From: Nitrospira sp.
GTDB taxonomy: Bacteria > Nitrospirota > Nitrospiria > Nitrospirales > Nitrospiraceae
Assembly (NCBI GenBank): GCA_016873525.1
Contig: VGXD01000141.1
Coordinates: 1-5,900 of the forward strand
DNA length: 5,900 nucleotides
Reading direction: 5' to 3'
Shown: one piece after another, positions 1 to 4,794 of the stretch
How positions within the stretch are numbered: the first letter of the stretch is position 1
Layout: every line of letters begins with the position of its first letter
Translations under genes and position numbers: made by a program
The notes under the pieces: generated by a model
The model's database searches: none
The model's input: the letters and a program-made list of their open reading frames with translations, nothing else
What the model was told of the DNA's origin: nothing

Positions 1-152
1 GGCACCTGACGAAGGTGTTGCGCGAAACGGGTGGAAACAAAGTCCGCGCCGCGAAGATTTTGGGCATCGACCGACGGACGCTCTATCGGATGGCGGAACG
101 GTTCGGGGTGCCGCTGGGAGAGTCCGGCGAAGAGACCTCCGAATTATCCTGA
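1..152 (+). CDS. C-terminal end of an NtrC-family sigma-54-dependent response regulator (partial)
   Basis: The reading frame enters from the left edge and ends at TGA 150-152, leaving 49 visible residues. These form a Fis-type DNA-binding helix-turn-helix: the segment TGGNKVRAAKILGIDRRTLY (from about visible residue 9) is the signature C-terminus of NtrC/AtoC-class enhancer-binding proteins, followed by a short acidic tail ending ETSELS. In that family this domain binds upstream enhancers while an AAA+ domain remodels sigma-54 RNA polymerase; the AAA+ and receiver domains would lie outside the window. The call rests only on the HTH, so a Fis-like protein or another sigma-54 activator without a receiver is possible. 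The next gene is convergent, so this is the 3' end of its transcription unit. Confidence 0.85.
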   Translation, partial: HLTKVLRETGGNKVRAAKILGIDRRTLYRMAERFGVPLGESGEETSELS

Positions 153-196
153 GCCCGCCCGCCGGTTGTCGGGCTGTCATGTCACGTCACAGACGG

Positions 197-661
197 TCAG
201 AGCAGGCCGAGCGCGTTTTGGATCAGCCTGATTTGGTTGGCCGCGCTTTGAGGCAGGGGAGGGACGTAGGCTTGCCAGGAGGCGAAGAGGCTGTCTTTTC
301 CTTCGTAGGCGACCCGGATGGCCACATGGGTGAGGGCCTCGTTCACCGGCGTGATGACGACCTCCACCTGGCTGCGCCCCGTGCCGAAGCGGGAGCGGAG
401 GAGTCCGTTCCAGGGGCCGTCGATCTCGTCCCGATAACCGGTTTTCAGGATCGGACCCTTCTCGTCGGCAGATTGAATCTCGTAGTTCTCCTCCGCGAGG
501 ACCTGGGTGACCGCCGCCCGGACTTGACTCTCCGATGCCGCGAAGGTGGCCTCCGCGTCGTCGGTTCTCGTGGGCGTCGAAATTGTCGAGCAGCCGACGA
601 GCGAGACGAGCGCGAGCCACAGCCCTGTGCGGTTCGGCCTGCGTTTGGTGGTTCTGTCCAT
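197..661 (-). CDS. Small outer-membrane-type lipoprotein, function unknown
   Basis: This gene encodes 154 residues. The N-terminus has a basic stretch (KRRPNR), a hydrophobic core (LWLALVSLVG) and a lipobox LVGC with Cys24, so signal peptidase II processing and lipidation are expected. Serine at +2 favours outer-membrane sorting. The mature part is about 130 residues with no membrane segment. Residues 42-75 (about SESQVRAAV...YEIQSADEKGPILKTGY) followed by a predicted strand-rich stretch (RSQVEVVITPV, LTHVAIRVAYEG) recall the helix-grip pattern of BamC-like lipoproteins, but this is only a pattern resemblance. Start choice: ATG at 659-661 has AAAGGGG at 668-674, 6 nt upstream, and the lipobox sits at the right distance. 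An extended -10 promoter lies just upstream. It converges on the regulator gene and diverges from the cupin gene. Periplasmic-face location is well supported; the function is not known. Confidence 0.8.
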   Translation of the reverse strand: MDRTTKRRPNRTGLWLALVSLVGCSTISTPTRTDDAEATFAASESQVRAAVTQVLAEENYEIQSADEKGPILKTGYRDEIDGPWNGLLRSRFGTGRSQVEVVITPVNEALTHVAIRVAYEGKDSLFASWQAYVPPLPQSAANQIRLIQNALGLL

Positions 662-667
662 CGAGAG

Positions 668-674
668 CCCCTTT
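668..674 (-). promoter_or_regulatory. Ribosome binding site of the lipoprotein gene
   Basis: On the minus strand this reads AAAGGGG, 6 nt before the ATG at 661. It supports that start over the overlapping ATG at 680, which is in another frame and yields an arginine- and proline-rich shadow protein. Confidence 0.6.
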
Positions 675-696
675 CGTCACGCGCGGCGTTGTCGCT

Positions 697-705
697 ATTG
701 TAACA
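697..705 (-). promoter_or_regulatory. Extended -10 promoter candidate for the lipoprotein gene
   Basis: The minus strand reads TGTTACAAT, an extended -10 (TGn plus TACAAT, 5 of 6 matches to TATAAT). No good -35 stands 16-18 nt upstream, which is usual for extended -10 promoters. The predicted start near 690 would give a leader of about 28 nt containing the ribosome binding site. Confidence 0.45.
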
Positions 706-920
706 TGGGTCGTCGAGGGTCTGGATGCCGGCCTCCTGTGCCCGGCTTGTCCGGTTGGCTTCGGCGGCAGTCCGCCGGGCTTCTCTCAATCGCGAGGTGA
801 ATGCCGGACCGAGTCTCGCCATGGCGACTCCGCAGGCATGGGGAAGAGGGTACGAATAATTTTCCATGGAGTCAAGCGGCATAAGCGGGTGGCGTCGAAC
901 GGGTCGCTGAAAGGCGCCGG

Positions 921-949
921 TTGACGTCCCTGCCCTGTTCGACTAGGAC
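921..949 (+). promoter_or_regulatory. Sigma-70-type promoter candidate for the cupin gene
   Basis: TTGACG (921-926, 5 of 6 to the -35 consensus) and TAGGAC (944-949, a weaker -10) are separated by exactly 17 nt. Initiation near 956 would give a leader of about 50 nt ending at the strong ribosome binding site before the ATG at 1008. The same TTG at 921 can be read as an in-frame upstream start codon, but its place in the -35 and the absence of a ribosome binding site argue against that. Confidence 0.45.
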
Positions 950-996
950 GCGCAGGCGCGCAGATTGTTTGGAAATGTCGGAAGGGTCTCACGGTC

Positions 997-1002
997 GGGA
1001 GG
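997..1002 (+). promoter_or_regulatory. Ribosome binding site deciding the cupin start
   Basis: GGGAGG ends 5 nt before ATG 1008. Two in-frame upstream starts (TTG 921, ATG 975) have no comparable site, and the added N-terminal residues (CSTRTRRRAD...) do not look like the family. Confidence 0.7.
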
Positions 1003-1007
1003 TGGCG

Positions 1008-1517
1008 ATGATTTCGGTCGAGCAGATCAAGGCCTTGTTGCACTTAAAACCATTGCCTGTGGAGGGGGGCTATTTTGCCGAAACCTATCGGGCCCAGGAG
1101 AGTCTTGCCAAGGAGGCTCTCCCGCCTCGCTATGGCGGGGCCAGGTCGGTTGCGACGGGGATTTACTACCTGCTCACGCCGGAGACGTTTTCCGCGATCC
1201 ACCGGCTTCGAAGCGACGAAGTCTATCACTTCTACCTGGGCGATCCGGTCGAACTCCTGCAACTCTCCCCAGATGGAGCCGGCTGCGTGGCGACCCTGGG
1301 GGCGGATCTCCTACAGGGAATGCAGCTACAGGCAGTGGTCCCGCAGGGCGTCTGGCAGGGTTCCAGGCTGCGTTCCGGCGGGCGGTTTGCGTTGTTGGGG
1401 ACGACGATGGCGCCGGGTTTCGACCCTGCGGATTTTGAGATGGGGCGGAGGGACGAACTGATCGCCCTCTATCCACGATTCAAAGAGACGATCGCGGCGC
1501 TCACGGCTCTTGCGTGA
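1008..1517 (+). CDS. DUF985 / cupin_5 family protein
   Basis: This gene encodes 169 residues, a normal length for the DUF985 (cupin_5, COG3542) family, a single beta-barrel cupin domain. Recognisable family blocks in order are EGGYFAETYR (19-28), a TGIYYLLTP strand (50-58), the cupin core FSAIHRLRSDEVYHFYLGDP (61-80), VPQGVWQGSRL (111-121) and LLGTTMAPGFDPADFE (129-144), ending in an L..LYP helix. His65, Glu71 and His74 are placed like cupin metal ligands (inference). The protein is cytosolic, with no signal peptide or membrane segment. The enzymatic role of the family is not settled, though some members have been linked to sugar-nucleotide epimerase-like folds, so no reaction is assigned. 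The gene stands alone, convergent with the FKBP gene, and a long hairpin overlaps its stop codon. Confidence 0.88.
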   Translation: MISVEQIKALLHLKPLPVEGGYFAETYRAQESLAKEALPPRYGGARSVATGIYYLLTPETFSAIHRLRSDEVYHFYLGDPVELLQLSPDGAGCVATLGADLLQGMQLQAVVPQGVWQGSRLRSGGRFALLGTTMAPGFDPADFEMGRRDELIALYPRFKETIAALTALA

Positions 1518-1528
1518 ACGCCGCGATC
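1490..1528 (+). terminator. Long hairpin over the cupin stop codon, between convergent genes
   Basis: GATCGCGGCG (1490-1499) pairs with CGCCGCGATC (1519-1528). After one C/A mismatch, TCACG (1501-1505) pairs with CGTGA (1513-1517), leaving a 7-nt loop. That is 15 base pairs, GC-rich, and it contains the TGA of the cupin gene. No clear T-run follows on the plus strand; on the minus strand GTCTCTTTG follows. It may act as a bidirectional stop or 3'-end stabiliser for the cupin and FKBP transcripts. The structure is plain; the terminator role is inferred from position. Confidence 0.5.
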
Positions 1529-1538
1529 ATGGGGGCGG

Positions 1539-2075
1539 TTAGGGCTTCTTGCCTTCGGACGGCTGGGCGTCCGGCTTCTCGACCTTCAGGATTTTGACGT
1601 CGAAGACGAGGTTTTTCCCGGCCAGCGGATGGTTGTGATCCACCACGACGGTTTTGTCGGTCACCTCCAGCACCTTCACCATGACACGACCGTCGGCCGA
1701 GCGAAGGACGTTGCCGGCTTTCACGTCCGGCGGCACTTTGCTTTTGTCCACGGTCTCGCGGGCCTTCGGATTGTAGGCGCCGTAGCCTTCCAGCGCCGTC
1801 ACGTCAACCCGCTTCTGCTGGCCGGCTTTCATGCCGACCAAGGCCTTTTCCAAACCCGGCACGATCTCGTGCGAACCCTGGAGGTAGGCAAACGGCTCTT
1901 GCCCGACGTTGGAATCCGCGACCGTTTTGTCCGGCAGCGTGAGGGTATATTCGATCGTGACCTTGAGGCCGTCAGCGATCGGCAGGCCGTTTTCGGCCTG
2001 GGCGGACAAGGTCCACAAGAGACAGCCGGCGACGATGAGCGTGAGGCGGATCAGCCGGGCTTTCGCGTAGTGCAT
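1539..2075 (-). CDS. Exported SlyD-like FKBP-type peptidyl-prolyl cis-trans isomerase
   Basis: This gene encodes 178 residues from the ATG at 2073-2075. An N-terminal export signal (basic MHYAKARLIR, hydrophobic LTLIVAGCLLWTLS) ends in AQA, with likely cleavage after Ala27. The mature protein is a SlyD-type FKBP: VTIEYTLTLPDKTVADS (39-55), FAYLQGSHEIVPGLEKALVG (62-81), GYGAYNP (97-103), an insert-in-flap region from about 105 to 145, and the closing block VDHNHPLAGKNLVFDVKIL (145-163). It should catalyse proline isomerisation and chaperone proteins outside the cytoplasm. Unlike classical SlyD there is no His/Cys-rich metal-binding tail; the tail is Lys/Pro-rich. An upstream in-frame ATG at 2096 would add seven residues but has no ribosome binding site. 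VAGC (15-18) also resembles a lipobox, so lipidation at Cys18 cannot be excluded. The gene lies 55 nt downstream of the helicase gene on the same strand. Confidence 0.87.
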   Translation of the reverse strand: MHYAKARLIRLTLIVAGCLLWTLSAQAENGLPIADGLKVTIEYTLTLPDKTVADSNVGQEPFAYLQGSHEIVPGLEKALVGMKAGQQKRVDVTALEGYGAYNPKARETVDKSKVPPDVKAGNVLRSADGRVMVKVLEVTDKTVVVDHNHPLAGKNLVFDVKILKVEKPDAQPSEGKKP

Positions 2076-2084
2076 CGGGAATGG

Positions 2085-2091
2085 TCCTTTC
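2085..2091 (-). promoter_or_regulatory. Ribosome binding site deciding the FKBP start
   Basis: GAAAGGA on the minus strand lies 9 nt before the ATG at 2075. It sits inside the codons that follow the alternative ATG at 2096, which argues that the downstream ATG is the real start. Confidence 0.6.
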
Positions 2092-2110
2092 TTCATGGTT
2101 CATCGGCGAT

Positions 2111-2130
2111 CGGCGGTCATCGAACCGCCG
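2111..2130 (-). other. Hairpin just after the helicase stop codon
   Basis: CGGCGGT (2111-2117) and ACCGCCG (2124-2130) form a perfect 7-bp stem with a 6-nt loop directly after the helicase TGA (2131-2133), in the 55-nt gap before the FKBP start. No T-run follows, so it is more likely an intercistronic processing or attenuation structure than a full terminator. A direct repeat ATCGGCG ATCGGCG overlaps it. Confidence 0.4.
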
Positions 2131-3456
2131 TCATCGTCCATAGCGCGGCGACGTGGGGGCGCCTCCGTGGGTGCCCCAGGGTTTCCGGTCGTGCTCGCGG
2201 TGCCTCGACTGGGCGGTATGGTGCGGCGCCCGCCTGGGCCGTCCGTGAGTGCGATCGTCGTTGGCCGTGTCGTCGATAGCCGGTTTGGGCATCGGCACCA
2301 GTTCGGGGACCTTGAGCCGCAGCGTGTCGATCCGGAGCCGTCTGACCATCCGCAGGTATTCCGACTCTTCCTGATAAGTCAGGATGAGGACGGTTGCCCC
2401 TTCTTTTTCCGCCCGGCCGGTTCGTCCCGCCCGATGGACGTAAGAATTCGGCGTCGTCGGAAGTTCGAAGTGGATCACCTGGGCGACATCCGGGATGTCC
2501 AACCCGCGGGCCGCGACGTCCGTGGCCACCAGCGACCTGAGTCGGCCGGCTCGAAAGGCCGACAGGGTGCGTTCGCGCTGCGCCTGCGAGTGGTTGCCGG
2601 TGATGGCGCCCACGAAGGCCGCTTCGCCGCCCAGCCTGGCCGCCAGCTTGCGCACCTTGTACTTTTGCTCGCAGAAGACCATGGCGCGGCCGGCCGCCGG
2701 GATCGTTTGCAGCAAGGTATGCACGAGGCGGCTCCGCATCTCCTCGCTGTCCACCACGTAATAGCCGTGGGAGATTTTCACCGGCGAACTCACCCCGAGA
2801 TCGACCTTGGTGTGGACCGGCTTGTTCAGCATGGTCTCAGCCAGGGCTTGAATGGCCGGGGCGAAGGTGGCGGAGAACAGCAACGTCTGGCGTTCCTTGG
2901 GGAGCATCCCCATGATGCGCTGGATGTCGGGGAGAAAGCCGCGATCCAGCATCTGGTCGGCTTCGTCCATGACGACATATTGCACTTCGGTCAATTTGAG
3001 GTGGCGGGATCCCAGCAGGTCCAAGAGGCGTCCGGGCGTTCCGACGATGACCATCGGGGGGCGCCGCAGCGCGCGGTAATGGCGCTCGATCGGCGTGCCG
3101 CCATAGACGGAGAGCGAGGTCAAGGCCGGCGGCGCGTACTTGCGCAGCTCGGTTTCGATCTGGAGCGCCAACTCGCGCGTGGGGGCCAGGATCAAGGCGC
3201 TTGGACCGGAGAGCGAACCGGCAGAGGCCCGGCCTCCCTCACGGCTCGGCGCGGCCGGCTTCGTCGCTCGCTCGATGAGCGGGATCAGAAAGGCCAGCGT
3301 CTTGCCGCTGCCGGTCTTGGCTTGGGCCAAGATGTCGCGGCCCTCGATGGCCGGCTTGATCGCGGCCGCCTGGATCGGCGTCGGGGCGGTGAAGCCCTGG
3401 CTGCTCAGGCGCTGGGCGAGAAACGGGGACAACTGAAAATCGGCAAATGTGGTCAT
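2131..3456 (-). CDS. DEAD-box ATP-dependent RNA helicase
   Basis: This gene encodes 441 residues with the full set of superfamily 2 motifs: Q motif (upstream Phe, then PTPIQ 25-29), Walker A AKTGSGKT (46-53), Ia PTRELA (92-97), GG (119-120), Ib TPGR (140-143), DEAD (164-167), SAT (195-197), IV VFC (260-262), V ARGLDIP (316-322) and VI HRAGRTGR (341-348). It should unwind short RNA duplexes or remodel ribonucleoproteins in the cytosol, of the RhlE/RhlB/CsdA type. A short tail (about 402-441) rich in Arg, His, Gly and Pro probably adds non-specific RNA contact; there is no CsdA/DbpA-type folded RNA-binding domain. The start at 3456 is chosen because AGGAG stands 4 nt upstream; a TTG at 3483 adds nine residues without support. 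It follows the RRM gene on the same strand. I do not assign a specific gene name. Confidence 0.95.
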   Translation of the reverse strand: MTTFADFQLSPFLAQRLSSQGFTAPTPIQAAAIKPAIEGRDILAQAKTGSGKTLAFLIPLIERATKPAAPSREGGRASAGSLSGPSALILAPTRELALQIETELRKYAPPALTSLSVYGGTPIERHYRALRRPPMVIVGTPGRLLDLLGSRHLKLTEVQYVVMDEADQMLDRGFLPDIQRIMGMLPKERQTLLFSATFAPAIQALAETMLNKPVHTKVDLGVSSPVKISHGYYVVDSEEMRSRLVHTLLQTIPAAGRAMVFCEQKYKVRKLAARLGGEAAFVGAITGNHSQAQRERTLSAFRAGRLRSLVATDVAARGLDIPDVAQVIHFELPTTPNSYVHRAGRTGRAEKEGATVLILTYQEESEYLRMVRRLRIDTLRLKVPELVPMPKPAIDDTANDDRTHGRPRRAPHHTAQSRHREHDRKPWGTHGGAPTSPRYGR

Positions 3457-3641
3457 GGGTCTCCTAACTGGTGACAGAAACAATGGGCCAGGATGTTGAC
3501 AGTGATGGGAGGGCGTCGGTCTTGGCCTTGCCGAGTTGCCGCACGGGGTGCAGGGCTTGTTCGGCAGGATTATGAGGACGTCGGGCAGCCCTTGGCCTTG
3601 GCTGCATCTATTTGTGGAACATCACTGCGTGTTGCAAAACT
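3457..3641 (-). other. Leader / promoter region of the helicase gene
   Basis: About 185 nt separate the RRM terminator from the helicase start. The best -10-like hexamer on the minus strand is CATAAT (3569-3574), without a convincing -35; initiation there would give a leader of roughly 105 nt. A 10-bp direct repeat CTTGGCCTTG occurs at 3521-3530 and 3591-3600. A long leader is common for cold-responsive helicase genes, but I see no defined riboswitch or cold-box motif. Confidence 0.3.
3461..3465 (-). promoter_or_regulatory. Ribosome binding site of the helicase gene
   Basis: AGGAG on the minus strand, 4 nt before the ATG at 3456, sets the start at MTTFADF rather than at the TTG 27 nt further upstream. 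Confidence 0.6.
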
Positions 3642-3682
3642 TGAGGCTTGCCGGCCCGGCGTGGCCGGGCCGGCAAGCCTCA
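3642..3682 (-). terminator. Strong intrinsic terminator of the RRM gene
   Basis: A perfect 19-bp stem (3642-3660 with 3664-3682) is closed by a 3-nt loop. It begins 21 nt after the RRM stop codon. On the minus strand the stem is followed by AGTTTTGC, giving a short T-run. The right orientation, position and very high stability make it a rho-independent terminator that separates the RRM gene from the helicase gene. Confidence 0.8.
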
Positions 3683-3703
3683 GTCATCGGCTGAAACGCG
3701 GGC

Positions 3704-4018
3704 TTACCAGCGGTCGCGTCGTCCGCCGCCGCTACGGCCTCCGCCAAAGCCACCGCCGCCGCTGCGCGGCTCCTGGGGCTTGGCTTCGTTGACGGTCAGG
3801 GTCCGGCCGCCCATTTCCGTTCCGTTCAACGCATCGATCGCCTTCTTGGCTTCTTCGGCCGTGGCCATTTCCACAAAGCCGAATCCGCGTGACTGGCCCG
3901 TAAACTTGTCCGTGATCACACGGGCCGATTCCACTGTGCCATGCGGCGCGAACAGCTCAGACAATTGCTGCTCGGTTGCGGAATACGGCAAGCCACCAAC
4001 GTAAATCTTCGAACCCAT
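3704..4018 (-). CDS. RRM-domain glycine-rich RNA-binding protein
   Basis: This gene encodes 104 residues: one RNA recognition motif at residues 3-80 followed by a short Gly/Arg tail. RNP2 is IYVGGL (5-10) and RNP1 is RGFGFVEM (44-51), with the aromatic residues that stack on RNA bases (Tyr6, Phe46, Phe48) all present. The tail has GGGGFGGGRSGGGRRDRW, like cyanobacterial Rbp and plant glycine-rich RNA-binding proteins. It should bind single-stranded RNA in the cytosol and may act as an RNA chaperone; in other bacteria such genes are often induced by cold (family knowledge, not seen here). The start has AAGGAGG 7 nt upstream. It precedes the DEAD-box helicase gene on the same strand, but a strong terminator lies between, so the two are probably separate units. 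Confidence 0.95.
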   Translation of the reverse strand: MGSKIYVGGLPYSATEQQLSELFAPHGTVESARVITDKFTGQSRGFGFVEMATAEEAKKAIDALNGTEMGGRTLTVNEAKPQEPRSGGGGFGGGRSGGGRRDRW

Positions 4019-4025
4019 GGGGGTC

Positions 4026-4032
4026 CCTCCTT
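4026..4032 (-). promoter_or_regulatory. Near-consensus Shine-Dalgarno of the RRM gene
   Basis: AAGGAGG on the minus strand, 7 nt from the ATG at 4018, is the best ribosome binding site in the window and suggests a highly translated message. Confidence 0.75.
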
Positions 4033-4047
4033 AGGAATTTGAGTGAT

Positions 4048-4077
4048 ATTGTCTTTGACTCGAGAACGACATGTCGA
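4048..4077 (-). promoter_or_regulatory. Promoter candidate for the RRM gene
   Basis: On the minus strand TCGACA (4072-4077, 5 of 6 to the -35 consensus) and GACAAT (4048-4053, 4 of 6 to the -10 consensus) are 18 nt apart. Initiation near 4041 gives a leader of about 22 nt, just long enough for the ribosome binding site. The spacing and -35 are good; the -10 is moderate. Confidence 0.4.
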
Positions 4078-4265
4078 AGGGAAGGAACGGGCCGAAGACG
4101 CGAGAGAGAAAAGCGGTTTGGGCCTGGCTTCCGATCAGATTCCCGGGGCAAAACAACATCGATTCGGGCCTTGCTAACGATGTTCCATTGCCAGGCCCAG
4201 GCGTTGGAACTGGACTCACGCTACCACAGGGTTGGGGGAAAAGCAACATCGAAGATGATAAAGGG
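4078..4265. repeat. Repeats and nested palindromes upstream of the RRM gene
   Basis: An 18-nt direct repeat with two mismatches occurs at 4145-4162 and 4235-4252, exactly 90 nt apart; both copies are GGGG, then an A-rich step, then CAACATCGA. The first copy also pairs with an inverted copy of its core (AACATCG 4155-4161, CGATGTT 4178-4184). That pair is nested inside a 10-bp inverted repeat (4119-4128 with 4190-4199, containing GGGCCTGGC and GCCAGGCCC). No gene is evident: the plus-strand frame from 4071 lacks a ribosome binding site. The role is unknown: regulatory, a small RNA, or a decayed mobile fragment. Confidence 0.45.
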
Positions 4266-4307
4266 GGCCTCCCTACGACGGGGTGTCTCAGATGGTTATG
4301 GGAGGCC
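4266..4307 (-). terminator. Second hairpin downstream of the globin gene
   Basis: GGCCTCCC (4266-4273) pairs with GGGAGGCC (4300-4307) around a 26-nt loop. On the minus strand CCCTTTATC follows. It is weaker than the hairpin nearer the globin gene and may be a backup terminator, or simply structure in the spacer. Confidence 0.3.
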
Positions 4308-4317
4308 GGCGGCAAAG

Positions 4318-4343
4318 GCCTGGCCGGGCAAGCCCGGCCAGGC
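4318..4343 (-). terminator. Hairpin terminator of the globin gene
   Basis: An 11-bp perfect GC-rich stem (4318-4328 with 4333-4343) has a 4-nt loop CAAG. It lies 43 nt after the globin stop codon. On the minus strand CTTTGCC follows, so the T-run is short. Position and stability support termination of the globin transcript. Confidence 0.55.
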
Positions 4344-4386
4344 AAAACGCCACTAGGCCGTCTGTTGCGTCGAGTCGGCCTCGGAA

Positions 4387-4782
4387 TCAATACTGGGCGG
4401 TAATATGGTCGGTCCCTTTTCTGAGCGCGGCCCGCCACTCGACTTCGAGCTTCCCGTCCCATTGGGGATCGCACTCTTGGACAGCCTTGATCAAGCTGTC
4501 GATCCAATAGGGGTAGAGCGAGGGGGCAATGTTGAGGTTGTGACGGCCGTGGCTCTGGGCGATACGATCCAGCGCTTGCGTGCCGGTCTTGTTTCCATCG
4601 GCGTGCATCATCACCATCGTGATTCCGGCGCGGATGAGCCGCTTCTGCTTGGCGAAGTCCGTGTTTTTAAACATGGGCGCGATGGTGGGATTGCTCGACA
4701 GGAAAATGTCATAGAACCGGTCGAGAAACTTGGGGTTCACGCTGCAACGGCTGAAGCTGTCCATGACGGGTGAGAGTGCCAT
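4387..4782 (-). CDS. Single-domain globin (flavohaemoglobin-type haemoglobin)
   Basis: This gene encodes 131 residues from the ATG at 4780-4782, a normal length for a single-domain bacterial globin. Key positions are readable: RFYDIFL (22-28) places Tyr24 at B10, PMFKN (36-40) places Phe38 at CD1, Gln46 is the likely E7, and IAQSH (74-78) places His78 as the proximal F8 haem ligand, followed by a YPYWIDSLIKAV G helix and a C-terminal H helix. The protein should bind haem and reversibly bind O2 or detoxify NO. No FAD/NAD reductase domain follows, so a separate reductase would be needed. The start is set by GAGGAGGA 4 nt upstream; a longer frame to 4905 adds 41 residues of non-globin character. 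It is transcribed alone, with hairpins after it and a long leader region before it. Haemoglobin assignment is firm; the physiological ligand is inference. Confidence 0.92.
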   Translation of the reverse strand: MALSPVMDSFSRCSVNPKFLDRFYDIFLSSNPTIAPMFKNTDFAKQKRLIRAGITMVMMHADGNKTGTQALDRIAQSHGRHNLNIAPSLYPYWIDSLIKAVQECDPQWDGKLEVEWRAALRKGTDHITAQY

Positions 4783-4786
4783 CGAG

Positions 4787-4794
4787 TCCTCCTC
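4787..4794 (-). promoter_or_regulatory. Ribosome binding site of the globin gene
   Basis: GAGGAGGA on the minus strand, 4 nt before the ATG at 4782. It excludes the 41-residue N-terminal extension that the open frame would otherwise allow. Confidence 0.7.

Larger units (their letters stand above)
662..1007. other. Divergent intergenic region between lipoprotein and cupin genes
   Basis: About 346 nt carry no convincing gene; open frames here on either strand lack ribosome binding sites and recognisable composition. Besides the two outward promoter candidates, the region holds a perfect 6-bp GC hairpin with a 4-nt loop (CGGCGG 762-767, CCGCCG 772-777), lying inside a wider 7-bp inverted repeat (740-746 with 774-780). 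It also holds a 12-bp palindrome TCGCCATGGCGA at 816-827. These could be an operator, or structure left by an old repeat; the sequence does not decide. Confidence 0.4.

Noticed and set aside
152..175. Inverted repeat AGCCCG / CGGGCT between the regulator and lipoprotein stop codons as a bidirectional terminator.
   Set aside because: Only 6 bp with a 12-nt loop and no T-run on either side; too weak to call.
921..1007. N-terminal extension of the cupin protein from TTG 921 or ATG 975.
   Set aside because: Neither start has a ribosome binding site, whereas ATG 1008 has GGGAGG at ideal spacing, and the family begins near there.
2095..3474. Very long plus-strand open frame (459 codons) opposite the helicase and its flanks.
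   Set aside because: It is antisense to a helicase with every motif intact; the translation is Arg/Gly/His-rich low complexity typical of the reverse frame of a GC-rich gene.
3642..4343. The two GC-rich hairpins at 3642-3682 and 4318-4343 as copies of one dispersed repeat.
   Set aside because: They share only short GGCCGGGC-type pieces, differ in loop and stem length, and each sits where a terminator is expected.
4071..4403. Plus-strand frame of 110 codons opposite the RRM/globin spacer.
   Set aside because: No ribosome binding site, it crosses two terminator hairpins and the globin 3' end, and shows no recognisable domain.
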